Below are positions 44,781-52,877 of a DNA stretch of 64,000 nt, one piece after another. The position numbers were made by a program, and so were the translations under genes. The notes under the pieces were generated by a model, which was not told the DNA's origin, made no database searches, and was given only the letters and a program-made list of their open reading frames with translations. Origin of the DNA: JAPOXR01 sp965221935 (GTDB lineage: Bacteria > Pseudomonadota > Alphaproteobacteria > Rhodobacterales > Rhodobacteraceae); contig CBDCSZ010000011.1 in NCBI GenBank assembly GCA_965221935.1, forward strand, positions 22,461 through 86,460, written 5' to 3'. How positions within the stretch are numbered: position 1 is the stretch's first letter; each line of letters opens with the position of its first letter.

Positions 44781-47027
44781 ATGACCAAAGACGGATACCT
44801 ATCTTTCCCGAACGGATTCGTTTGGGGCACTGCGACTGCGGCTTACCAGATTGAAGGCCACCGCCGCGCCGACGGCGGCGGCGAATGCATTTGGGACGTT
44901 TTTGCGCGCGACGGGCATACGCTGAACGGTGACAGCGGCGACATCGCCGCCGACCACTACCGCCGCTACCCTGAGGACCACGCTTTGGCGCGGGGGCTTG
45001 AACTGAGCAGCCTCCGCTTGTCTTTCAGCTGGCCGCGCATTTCTCCCGGAGGCACGGCGCAGCGCAACCAGGCTGGATTCGACCATTATGACCGGGTGCT
45101 GGATTCTCTCCTGAAGAATGGCCTCGTGCCTATGGTCACGCTGTATCACTGGGACCTGCCCCAGGCCCTTCAGGAAAATGGCGGTTGGTTGAATCGGGAC
45201 ACCGCGCACCGGTTCGCGGACCATGCAGAGGCGGTCGTGAAGCATTTCGGCGACCGGGTGCCGTTCTGGATCACAACAAACGAACCCTGGTCCTGCGCAT
45301 TCCTCGGCCATGCCCGCGGCCTGCACGCGCCGGGCATGCGGGACTACCATGCCGCCGGAATCGCCGCCCACAACCTGAACCTGGCCCACGGTCTCGCGGT
45401 TCCTGCCATCCGCGCCAACTCACGCGAAGCACAGGTCGGCGTCACACATTGCCTGCAGGTCATCGAACCGTTTTCGGCTTCGCCCGACGACATGGAAGCG
45501 GCGAGGACTGTCGATGGAGAAGCCAACGGTCTGTTTCTCGAACCGTTGTTGAAGGGCAGCTACCCGGCGCATATGGCTCCCTATCTTCCGTGTCTTGAAG
45601 ACGACACGGTTGTCCGCGAAGGGGATCTGGAGTACATTTGTCGGGTAGGACACTGGCGCGCGCACCATAGGTCACGTTTCCAGCGTCCCCCCTAAAATTC
45701 CGGACTTCCGGTTTTCCCGGGTCCGGCTTCAAGCGTCAGGCACCCCCGCAGGAGTTCGTTACGGTGCCTTCCGCGACATCCGCCACGCTCAAGGCTGACC
45801 CAGCCATACCCGTGGCATCATCCCGCGTTTACGCCGCCCTTCGGCTCGACAGCACCACCCCTTTCAACCGGGGTGGTATCCTCGGTCGGCGCCGGGCTCT
45901 GAGTCCCGGCATGACCTGCCGTCTTCGCCACCTGAGCCCAGAGGCCCTCGCTCCGGACGGGTTGTGTTATTCCGTCCATCACCGCTTAATCGGCCTCATC
46001 CGCCAGTCAGGAGGACTCCGCGTCCTTTCCCGTACTCCGGTTATGGACACGGTCCTTGACATTCGAGGGTCACAACATCCTGTCTGTCCTCCTCACCTTC
46101 CGGACTTTCACCACTGAACCCTCCGGGATTGCCGCCACCTGTACGCCGGGCGATCCGATGCGTGCATCTCAGTTCTTCCGCACCGGCACTGGCCATCGGG
46201 CAGAGCGGAGACCCTTGGCATCCTCCAATACCCCCGCAAGTCGGATTCCATGCGGGGAGCGTTTTTTCGACGCTTCATACGGACGTTCGCTTTCGCTACG
46301 GCCCTCCCGGTTGTTCGCCTCCCTGTCCGACCGGACCAGAGGGACATCGTCCTCCCAGCCCACAGAGGCTTTTACGTCCCCGCTTCCGGACGCCGGGTCA
46401 CCCCGACACCCGTGGGGATATGACTACGACGCCAAACTGAGAATTGCGCCGGCGGGACTTCCACCCGCAAGTTCAGCAGCTAGTCTCGCTGCACCCGCTC
46501 CGATCGACTTCCTTGGCCTGAACTACTACGTCCATGAGGTCGTCCGCTTTGACCGGACGATTCCGATCGTCCATGCCCGCCGCATGGCCCCGCTCGGACC
46601 GCTCACAACAATCGGCAGCGGTCTTCGTCCGGAAGGTCTTGAGGAAATCCTGCTGAAACCCGGACGCGATTATGGCTGCCAGCTGCCGGTTTACGTGACC
46701 GAGGTCGGTTATCTGTTCAACGACTATGTCAATCCTGACGGCCGAGTGAACGACCCGGCGCGCATACGCTACTTCGACGCGGCATTCAGAGCTGCCGACC
46801 GGGCCATGAAGAAGGGCGTTGACCTGCGCGGAATTTATGTCTGGACCCTGCTGGACGACTTCGAATGGGACTCCGGTTACAGCTCCCGCTACGGAATCGT
46901 CTTCGTCGAGTACGGCTCCCAAACGCGCTACCCCAAGGACAGCGCCCATTGGCTCCGGGATGTCGCCGTGCGAAACGGGCTTTCCGAGCCTCCGGGCTAT
47001 GCGATGCCGGCGAACGCCGCCGGATAG
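44781..47027 (+). pseudogene. Family 1 beta-glucosidase interrupted by an antisense group II intron
   Basis: Exon-like parts at 44781-45639 and 46495-47027 join in frame to a 463-residue GH1 enzyme, the normal length. The N-part has FPNGFVWGTATAAYQIEGH and the acid/base Glu in WITTNEPWSCAFLGHARG; the C-part has FLGLNYYVHE, the nucleophile Glu in VYVTEVGYLFND and the WTLLDDFEWDSGYSSRYG region. The join reads GDLEYISAPIDFLGLNYY. Because the intron is on the other strand, it cannot splice out of this message, so the gene is off. It is last in the sugar transport operon. Confidence 0.92.
45640..46494 (-). mobile_element. ORF-less group II intron inserted antisense in the beta-glucosidase gene
   Basis: An 855-base intron on the minus strand. 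Its 5' end is GTGCAGCGAGACTAGCTG at 46494, with the group II-like GGTGGAAGTCCC soon after. Domain V is at 45730-45696: GAAGCCGGAC, a CCGG-GAAA-CCGG cap and GTCCGGA on return, with the AGC triad at the base. A domain VI-like stem and the end CCTACCCGAC at 45640 follow. Removing it restores the host frame exactly. There is no reverse transcriptase frame, so mobility would need help in trans. Confidence 0.85.
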
Positions 47028-47279
47028 CCGTTCCCCCATTCAATTCAGCGAAATCCGGCACCCTGCCAGCGGATGGTTCACGGACAGGCTTGCGGCGGCG
47101 GCTCGAAACGGACACGCTGGCACTCATACAGCAATTTCCAGTCAATCGAAACAGGCTCCGGCCGCTGGCATATCAGCAAGCGGTGAGTTTACCGGAGTGG
47201 CGCTTCAGGACGTTCAACTGCTTGACCGCCCCTTCGGCTCCCGCTCCATCCGGGGAGATCCCACAGGATCAAGATTTTT

Positions 47280-47847
47280 CGATAAGGTGCGCCGATATCC
47301 CCTTCACAACGCGTATCAGATTGAGGACGATGACTGCCTGGACTTCATTGCGGTTGTTGAGAAACGCAGCCCGCTGCCGGTTTATGTTCAGGTCTGGGAC
47401 CGTGAGCTGGCCAAACACGAGGATACGCTTCTCAAGAATTTTGAAGAGCGGCGCACGGCAACGGTGAAGCTGCGCCGTTTGCAAAGCGCGTTCCGCGATG
47501 CTCTTTTCCAAACATATTCGGGACGCTGCGTCGTCTCAGGATGCCAGGTGCCATAGGCGCTTGAGGCGGCCCATATCGTTCCCCACACCGGCGAACCGAA
47601 ATGGGATCGAGCTGAAAACGGGTTGCTGTTACGCTGCAACCTGCATTCGCTCTTCGACGCATTCCTTTGGAGCGTGGATCCAAAGAGCGGTCTGCTTCAC
47701 GTGTCAGCAAGGCTGATCCGCACCGGCTATGCAAAACTTGCCGGCCGCAAGGTTCGGCACAATGCCGCACCGGGGTTATTGAATTTTCATCACAATCAGT
47801 TCAGGAACCACGCGGGCGAGCAACAAGAAGTGGCGTCGCCATCATGA
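47280..47847 (+). pseudogene. HNH endonuclease with an in-frame stop
   Basis: An HNH nuclease is clear in one frame: LQSAFRDALFQTYSGRCVVS, GCQVP, stop, ALEAAHIVPHTGEPKWDRAE and NGLLLRCNLHSLFDAFLWSV. The stop is TAG at 47554-47556, where related proteins usually have Glu or a similar residue, so one base change could have made it. The true start is not clear; the same frame is open upstream into the beta-glucosidase end, and residues before about 47300 look non-coding. HNH proteins of this layout are often restriction-like nucleases. Confidence 0.7.
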
Positions 47848-48056
47848 AAACACATGGGGATCGGCGCGCCAGCCAGGAAACCGTTACCAAACGCCATCTG
47901 ATCGGTGGACCGGCTGGCCGCGCAAGCCCTTGCAAACCGCAATTCTGAAGCTATAACGCCAGCGCCTTCGCGCAACTGATGAAACGCGCGCCGCTCGTGC
48001 ATGGCAGCGAAGGTGAGTTGGGCCATGCTTTGAAGCGCGCAGACAGGAAATTTTTT

Positions 48057-48404
48057 ATGTCTCTTTATGAGCACGTGCTGATCGCGCGGCAAGACCTCTC
48101 CAATGCACAGGCCGACGGTCTCGCCGACCATTTTCTCGATATTCTATCGGACAATGGCGGAAACCCGGTCGCCAAAGAGAATTGGGGCCTGCGCAAGATG
48201 GCCTACAAGATCAAACGCAACCGCAAGGGTCACTACATTTTCCTCAAAACAGACTCGCCTCCCGATGCTGTCAAGGAAATGGAACGTCTGATGCGCATTC
48301 ACGAGGATGTGCTGCGGGTGCTGACCATCAAGGTCAAAGCGCACTCCGAAAAGCCGTCGCCAATGGTTCAAAGGCGCGATGACCATTCGGACCGGTCGCG
48401 CTGA
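48057..48404 (+). CDS. rpsF: 30S ribosomal protein S6
   Basis: A 115-residue ribosomal protein. MSLYEHVLIARQDLSNAQAD and ENWGLRKMAYKIKRNRKGHY are the family segments, and MERLMRIHEDVLRVLTIKV the last helix and strand. I chose ATG 48057, preceded by AGGAAA. It starts the rpsF-rpsR-rplI operon; in many Alphaproteobacteria this lies next to fabD, but here about 11.5 kb of accessory DNA intervenes. Confidence 0.96.
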   Translation: MSLYEHVLIARQDLSNAQADGLADHFLDILSDNGGNPVAKENWGLRKMAYKIKRNRKGHYIFLKTDSPPDAVKEMERLMRIHEDVLRVLTIKVKAHSEKPSPMVQRRDDHSDRSR

Positions 48405-48431
48405 GCCCACTGCATAGAAAGGAGATCGGAT

Positions 48432-48659
48432 ATGGCCAGACGAACATTTTTTCGCCGTAAAAAAGTTTGCCCGTTTTCCGGGCAGAACGCGCCAACAATA
48501 GACTACAAGGACATCAAGCTGCTGCAGCGCTACATTTCCGAGCGCGGGAAAATCGTGCCCAGCCGCATTTCAGCCGTGTCATCCCGAAAGCAGCGCGAAC
48601 TCGCAGTCGCGATCAAGCGGGCCCGGTTTCTGGCGCTGCTGCCGTATTCGGTCAAATAG
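48432..48659 (+). CDS. rpsR: 30S ribosomal protein S18
   Basis: A 75-residue protein. ARRTFFRRKKVCPFSGQNAP and IDYKDIKLLQRYISERGKIV followed by PSRISAVSSRKQREL are typical of S18, which pairs with S6 on the small subunit platform. AAAGGAG is just upstream. It lies 27 bases after rpsF and 10 before rplI. Confidence 0.97.
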   Translation: MARRTFFRRKKVCPFSGQNAPTIDYKDIKLLQRYISERGKIVPSRISAVSSRKQRELAVAIKRARFLALLPYSVK

Positions 48660-48669
48660 GAGAACCGCA

Positions 48670-49338
48670 ATGAAAGTCATCCTGCTTGAGCGCGTGCAGA
48701 AACTCGGCCAGATGGGCGATATCGTATCGGTGAAGAACGGTTATGCGCGTAATTTCCTGTTGCCTCGGGGCAAGGCACTGCGCTCGTCGAAATCAAATCT
48801 CGCCATTTTCGAAGCCCGGCGGGGCAAACTGGAGGCGACCAATCTGGAACTGAAAGGCGAAGCGGCAAATGTCGCCGCCAAACTTGAAGACAGAATGTTC
48901 ATTGTCATCCGGTCCGCTTCCAACACCGGGTCGCTGTACGGTTCGGTCACCACGAGGGACATCGCTGACGCTGCGAGCGAAGACGCCGTGGCGGTCAGCC
49001 GTCAACAGATTGAACTCGACCGACCCATCAAGGAACTCGGGATTCATCAAGTGAGTGTGATACTTCACCCGGAAGTCGTTGTTTCAATTGGAATCAATGT
49101 CGCCCGTTCGATGGATGAGGCCGAACTGCAGGCGCAAGGCAAAAACGTGCTTGATTTTTATGCCGATGAGGAAGAATCGGCACAGGCCGACAGTTCCGAA
49201 TCTGCAGAGCTGGCGCCAGAGGACGGCGAAGCCGAAAGGGCGGCGGACGAAAATGCGTCCGAACCGGTTTCTGAGGACGGAGAACCCAGGCAGGTCTCGC
49301 ATACGGCCGGGGACGAAGAAACAAAATCGGACCCCTGA
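48670..49338 (+). CDS. rplI: 50S ribosomal protein L9 with acidic tail
   Basis: A 222-residue L9. The N-domain is diagnostic: MKVILLERVQKLGQMGDIVS and VKNGYARNFLLPRGKALRSS, then a long helix and the C-domain ending DEAELQAQGKNVLDF. Beyond about residue 165 is an acidic extension rich in Glu, Ala and Ser, longer than in E. coli L9 (149 residues) but common in Alphaproteobacteria. It ends the operon; pxpA converges from the other strand. Confidence 0.96.
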   Translation: MKVILLERVQKLGQMGDIVSVKNGYARNFLLPRGKALRSSKSNLAIFEARRGKLEATNLELKGEAANVAAKLEDRMFIVIRSASNTGSLYGSVTTRDIADAASEDAVAVSRQQIELDRPIKELGIHQVSVILHPEVVVSIGINVARSMDEAELQAQGKNVLDFYADEEESAQADSSESAELAPEDGEAERAADENASEPVSEDGEPRQVSHTAGDEETKSDP

Positions 49339-49649
49339 ATCCGGTCTCAGAGATCCCGGCTATTTGAAGCGGATCACTTCAATTCCCGCCTGATCAAGGC
49401 GGTTGCGGACAACTGATGCGATCGCAACCGCTTCCGGATTGTCTCCGTGAACACAGATTGTGCCTGCGTCCACAGGCACCTTTGCTCCGCTGCGCGCCGT
49501 GAGGGTGCCGGTTTCCACCGTGCGGAGAATGTTGTCGGCACAGGTTTCGGGATCCCTGATCATGGCGTCGAGTTCGCTGCGGTTCGCCAGTGTGCCGTCG
49601 TCATTGTAGGCGCGGTCAGCGAAAATCTCACCCACACGCGGCGCGCCGA

Positions 49650-51260
49650 CAGTAATTCCAATTATGCGTTCACATCGGTTTTTTCTTCATTTTCGGCTGC
49701 GTTTCCGGGCGGATTTCTACTGTGTTTCGGCGGAAGGGGCGGGGCTGCCGGTTCCGGTTACGGAGGCTTTTCCGGCAGCTCGCCGGTGATGATTGTCCGC
49801 ATCACGGCGTCCCAGTCGTCGTGCACGACGTAGACGGTCAGGAACTTCAGGTTGTCAAGAAGCCGGTAGCGGGCGGCGAGCTTTGCCCGGGCCTCCTGCC
49901 AGCTTTCGCAGACCAGGTCGCAGGCGCTCTGCATCAGGAACGCGATCAGGTTGAAGGTCGCCAGCAGGCTGGCCAGGGTTTCCTTGCCGTGCCCGAAGTT
50001 GTGCTCGAGATGGTAGCCGTCCTTGAGAGCCTTGAAGGTGTTGTTCTCCACTTTCCACCGGGCCCGGGCGCAGTCGGCCAGTTCGGCGACGCTGTCCGGG
50101 CCGACCGGGAGGTCGGTGGCGAAGCTGTTGCGGTAGAGCCGCTTTCCGGACGGCGATGTGATGGTGACTTCGAACCAGTTGACTTCCAGCGCGTCCTTTC
50201 CGTCACGGATCGGCAGACCGCTCATCCAGCGGCAGCGCAGCTGGCGCTTTTTCTTTTTCCGGCCCTCGGTCCGGGTCAGACAGCCGGTCTCAACCCCTTG
50301 AATATACTCGTAAAGCGTTGTGTGCGAGCTCGGCTTGCAGGTCAGGATGAAGCTTCCGCCGGCGGCCAGCACGGCCTCGCAGAGCGGCTGGCGGCAGTAG
50401 AGGTCGTCGCCGAGATAAACCGGTCTGAGCCGGGCCAGGCCGGATCCGGTCCGCCGCAGCCAGCGCTTGGCGGCGTTGATCTCGCAGTCCTGTTTCTCAG
50501 CCCCGTCCTGCGGGCGGATGAACTCCGGCGGCAGCGGCAGGAGGCGCGAGGTTCCCGGGGCGACGATGCTGGCGCCGAGCACGGCGTGGAAGTTCTGTGT
50601 CCGCCCGTCCGCCAGTTTCCGCTGCGAGCAGTTCCGGCAGCCGATGCTGCAGGAGGTGAAATACTCGGTGCCGTCAAGGGCGATCAGCAGCCGCCCGTCA
50701 AGCCGGCGCAGCCGGTCAAGGGCGCCCTGGCGGTCCAGCTGGTCGACGGTCCGGGTGAAGATGGAATCGAAGCGCTCCGGCGGCACGCCGTCGAGCACGC
50801 TGCGGATGTGGCTGTCGGTCGGCAGCCGGTCAATGCCGAACAGGGTCCGGGCGTTGGACCGGCCCTGGCGGGACTGAAGCTGCGCCTGCGCCGCCAGGAA
50901 GGACGGGCACTGCAGGAAGAAGACGGCGAAGGCCGCCATGCCGATGTCGGCCATCTCCAGGCGGGCGTTGGCGCCGGTCCTGCGGTCCGGGGCGGACGCG
51001 CAGAGTTCGCGCATGTCGGCGATGTATCCGGCCAGCGGGGACATGGCACCGCATTATGCACATATCAAAAATTTGTACAAATGTAAGTAAAAACAATAAC
51101 TTACATGTCTTCTCCGCGCCTTTTCCCCAGGAGCCGGCGGCCGGAGCGGCGTCGGCGGCAGGTGATTCGCCCGCCTGCGGCGGAAAAAAATTTCCCCGGG
51201 CCAAAAAACCGTTGTGATACAACACGTTAAAAACTCAAAAATCCAAAATTAGAATTACTG
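49650..51260 (-). mobile_element. IS copy B (1,611 bases)
   Basis: Ends CAGTAATTCC at 49650 and GAATTACTG at 51260, with the exact 9-bp target copy GCGCGCCGA at 49641-49649 and 51261-51269. It is 28 bases shorter than the other copies because of a gap in the GC-rich leader between the transposase start and the right end (near 51170-51180). Inserted in pxpA. Confidence 0.95.
49758..51044 (-). CDS. IS transposase, copy B
   Basis: An intact 428-residue DDE transposase. Likely acids: Asp in LLIALDGTEYFTS, Asp in VYLGDDLYCRQPL, Glu in RARWKVENNTFKALKDGYHL. PPEFIRPQDGAEKQDCEINA and ILTCKPSSHTTLYEYIQG resemble transposases listed as unclassified (ISNCY) or IS4-like; I could not fix the family. A second Cys-rich segment, SCSIGCRNCSQRK, may bind zinc. 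Copies B and D share IDRLPTD and VLGASIV. Confidence 0.85.
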   Translation of the reverse strand: MSPLAGYIADMRELCASAPDRRTGANARLEMADIGMAAFAVFFLQCPSFLAAQAQLQSRQGRSNARTLFGIDRLPTDSHIRSVLDGVPPERFDSIFTRTVDQLDRQGALDRLRRLDGRLLIALDGTEYFTSCSIGCRNCSQRKLADGRTQNFHAVLGASIVAPGTSRLLPLPPEFIRPQDGAEKQDCEINAAKRWLRRTGSGLARLRPVYLGDDLYCRQPLCEAVLAAGGSFILTCKPSSHTTLYEYIQGVETGCLTRTEGRKKKKRQLRCRWMSGLPIRDGKDALEVNWFEVTITSPSGKRLYRNSFATDLPVGPDSVAELADCARARWKVENNTFKALKDGYHLEHNFGHGKETLASLLATFNLIAFLMQSACDLVCESWQEARAKLAARYRLLDNLKFLTVYVVHDDWDAVMRTIITGELPEKPP

Positions 51261-51768
51261 GCGCGCCGAGGTCAGCGGCGACCCGCTGCAGACAGGTCGA
51301 TGCAATGGCCACGATAATCAAACTGCGATCGATTTCTTGCACCGCGCCGATCACCGTCTCGGCCAGTTCGCGGTCGCGGCTTGCCATGTTTGCCAGAGCG
51401 CCGTGCATTTTCACATGGGTGACCGCGGTGTGTTCCGCCGCAGCGAGCGCCTGCAGCGCGCCGATTTGGTAGATCACCGACGCCTTCATTTCGTCGGGTC
51501 CGATTCCCGAGATTTCCCGGCGGCCGAAGCCAAGCAGATCGCCGAAGCCCGGATGTGCGCCGATGCCGACACCGTTCCGCAGGCAAGTGCGGACAGTCTT
51601 GCGCATTTCCAAAGGATCTCCGGCGTGGAACCCGCAGGCGATGTTGGCAGATGTCACTATGGCCAACATCTGGTCGTCATTGCCTTTTTTCCAAGGTCCG
51701 AAGCTCTCGCCAAGATCAGCATTCAAATCAATCCGCATCCTGCTCGTCTCCCATTTCGACACCGGCAA

Positions 51769-52070
51769 TCAGTGAAAAGGACAGCGGAATCTCAATGTCC
51801 GCTGGATTCCGAACCGGTGGAGCCATTCCAGCGGGAAGTGACGCGATCTCCGACCGCAATTCGGCGTGCGCCGGGAACGCCCGCTCTCGGCTGACCTTCT
51901 CCATCCTGAATCCGGCACCGGGGGGCATCTGGCGAGTGTGTAAAGATCGGCCGACATGACGGCTGCGGTGCTTGGAACGCTATTGGCGGGCCGACAGCCG
52001 GAGAGCATCGCCGCGGCATCGCCATGCGCAGCCAATTGGATGTCGCCTGCGACATCCGACGGAATTGTCT
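51769..52070 (-). pseudogene. pxpC: 5-oxoprolinase subunit C remnant (C-terminal end)
   Basis: The fragment IPSDVAGDIQLAAHGDAAAM and NSVPSTAAVMSADLYTLARC matches the end of PxpC/KipA, where S-x-x-x-x-G-x-I-Q and I-S-A-D-L are conserved. The frame shifts at about 51925 in a C/G run; the end then reads PPGAGFRMEKVSRERAF and LRSEIASLPAGMAPPV and closes near the pxpA start. Only about the last 100 codons remain, and sequence before 52070 is unrelated. pxpC-pxpA is the usual order, so this was once an operon. Confidence 0.6.
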
Positions 52071-52485
52071 TTCCCAACACGGCCGCGAACTCGCCCGCAG
52101 AGCAGTGCAATCTTACCTCGCCCTGTTGCCTGCGTTTGTCAAATTCATTCGCGAGCTTGCACAAGGCCTTCCGGAGGGAACGGTCGCTTCCATGTAGTCC
52201 TTCGATGGCGACATGATCGACCGCTACGAGATTGCCGACGATACTCTGGAGCACTGCACAGGACTCTCCAAGGACAATGAGCAGGATCGCTTCCTCATTG
52301 ATTGTATCCGTTGCGGAGATATTGATCTCAACGAGTGCGTGCGCACCAGGCGCGACAGAAGCGGGTCCGACTATCGGCAATAGTTGTCGGATGAGCGTAA
52401 GCGGGTTGAGAAAGACGCGCGCCGACGGCTGTTGGAGACATTCGGTGATGAGGAAGACCCCCTCGGAACGGGGACAGGGCAATGA
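52024..52485 (+). pseudogene. Unknown gene with two in-frame TAG stops, upstream partner of mazF-like gene
   Basis: One frame of 153 codons reads like protein throughout: SYLALLPAFVKFIRELAQGL, DMIDRYEIADDTLEHCTGLS and LSDERKRVEKDARRRLLETF. It is broken by TAG at 52195-52197 and at 52381-52383. Its TGA overlaps the ATG of the mazF-like gene, as in a coupled antitoxin-toxin pair. I do not recognise the family. ATG 52024 is one possible start. An uninterrupted frame on the other strand looks like a shadow by codon pattern. Confidence 0.45.
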
Positions 52486-52877
52486 CTTGCACTTCGGACA
52501 CGAACGAAAGACTTCCGCGCAGACCCGCGCGGTTGCGGTTTCGGCCTCTCAAGGGAGAAGTGTACTGGTGCGACTACCCGCCTCCTGAAAGTCTGCACCT
52601 GCCCGAGTTCTGGAAGCGCCGCCCGGTCGTGATTATCTCGCGGAACGCGACACTGCGCGGTGTCGCCACTGTTATGCCGATGACCTCAAGCGGGCAGCAA
52701 GACCGGCGGTTTGCGGTGCCGGTCGGGTCTCTCATCGATGGAAGAGGTGCCTGGGCCATCTGCAATCACGCCGCCACGGTGGCTGTCAGTCGGCTGCTAC
52801 CGGTCCGCGGCAGGCCGTCAGTTTCTTTACCGGAGTACGAAGAGATACTGCAGAAAGTGATCGACAACCTGCAGTAA
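52482..52877 (+). CDS. MazF/PemK-like toxin with its last codons rewritten by an IS
   Basis: A 131-residue protein of the MazF/PemK mRNA-endonuclease fold. FRPLKGEVYWCDYPPPESLH, FWKRRPVVIISRNATLRGVA and VMPMTSSG are the core strands; SRLLPVRGRPSVSLPEYEEI follows. It now ends IDNLQ-stop, where CAG TAA comes from the end of IS copy C. Beyond IS copy D the old end IDNLANP-stop can be read. So three residues were replaced by one, and the toxin is probably still active. An upstream overlapping gene that could be the antitoxin is broken. Confidence 0.78.
   Translation: MTCTSDTNERLPRRPARLRFRPLKGEVYWCDYPPPESLHLPEFWKRRPVVIISRNATLRGVATVMPMTSSGQQDRRFAVPVGSLIDGRGAWAICNHAATVAVSRLLPVRGRPSVSLPEYEEILQKVIDNLQ
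52863..52871 (+). repeat. 9-bp target repeat left of IS copy C
   Basis: GACAACCTG, which also occurs at 54511-54519 between copies C and D and at 56160-56168 after copy D. Three copies flank two IS units. Confidence 0.9.

Larger units (their letters stand above)
49360..51738 (-). pseudogene. pxpA: 5-oxoprolinase subunit A (LamB/YcsF) interrupted by IS copy B
   Basis: The front part, 51738-51261, reads MRIDLNADLGESFGPWKKG with IACGFHAGDPLEMRKTV and GAHPGFGDLLGFGRR. The back part, up to 49360, reads VGEIFADRAYNDDGTLANR and TICVHGDNPEAVAIA. Taking out the IS and one copy of its 9-bp duplication gives an unbroken 252-codon frame (DLGAPRVGEIFADRAY), the normal PxpA length. The enzyme hydrolyses 5-oxoproline with PxpB and PxpC. 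The insertion looks recent because nothing else is damaged. Confidence 0.92.

Noticed and set aside
45764..46117. 117-codon open frame inside the group II intron
   Set aside because: It is on the strand opposite to the intron RNA and has no reverse transcriptase motifs; taken as a shadow of structured RNA.
51769..52482. 237-codon open frame on the minus strand
   Set aside because: Its first part has no relatives I know, and codon use favours the plus-strand frame with two TAG codons. Only its end (to about 52070) resembles pxpC.
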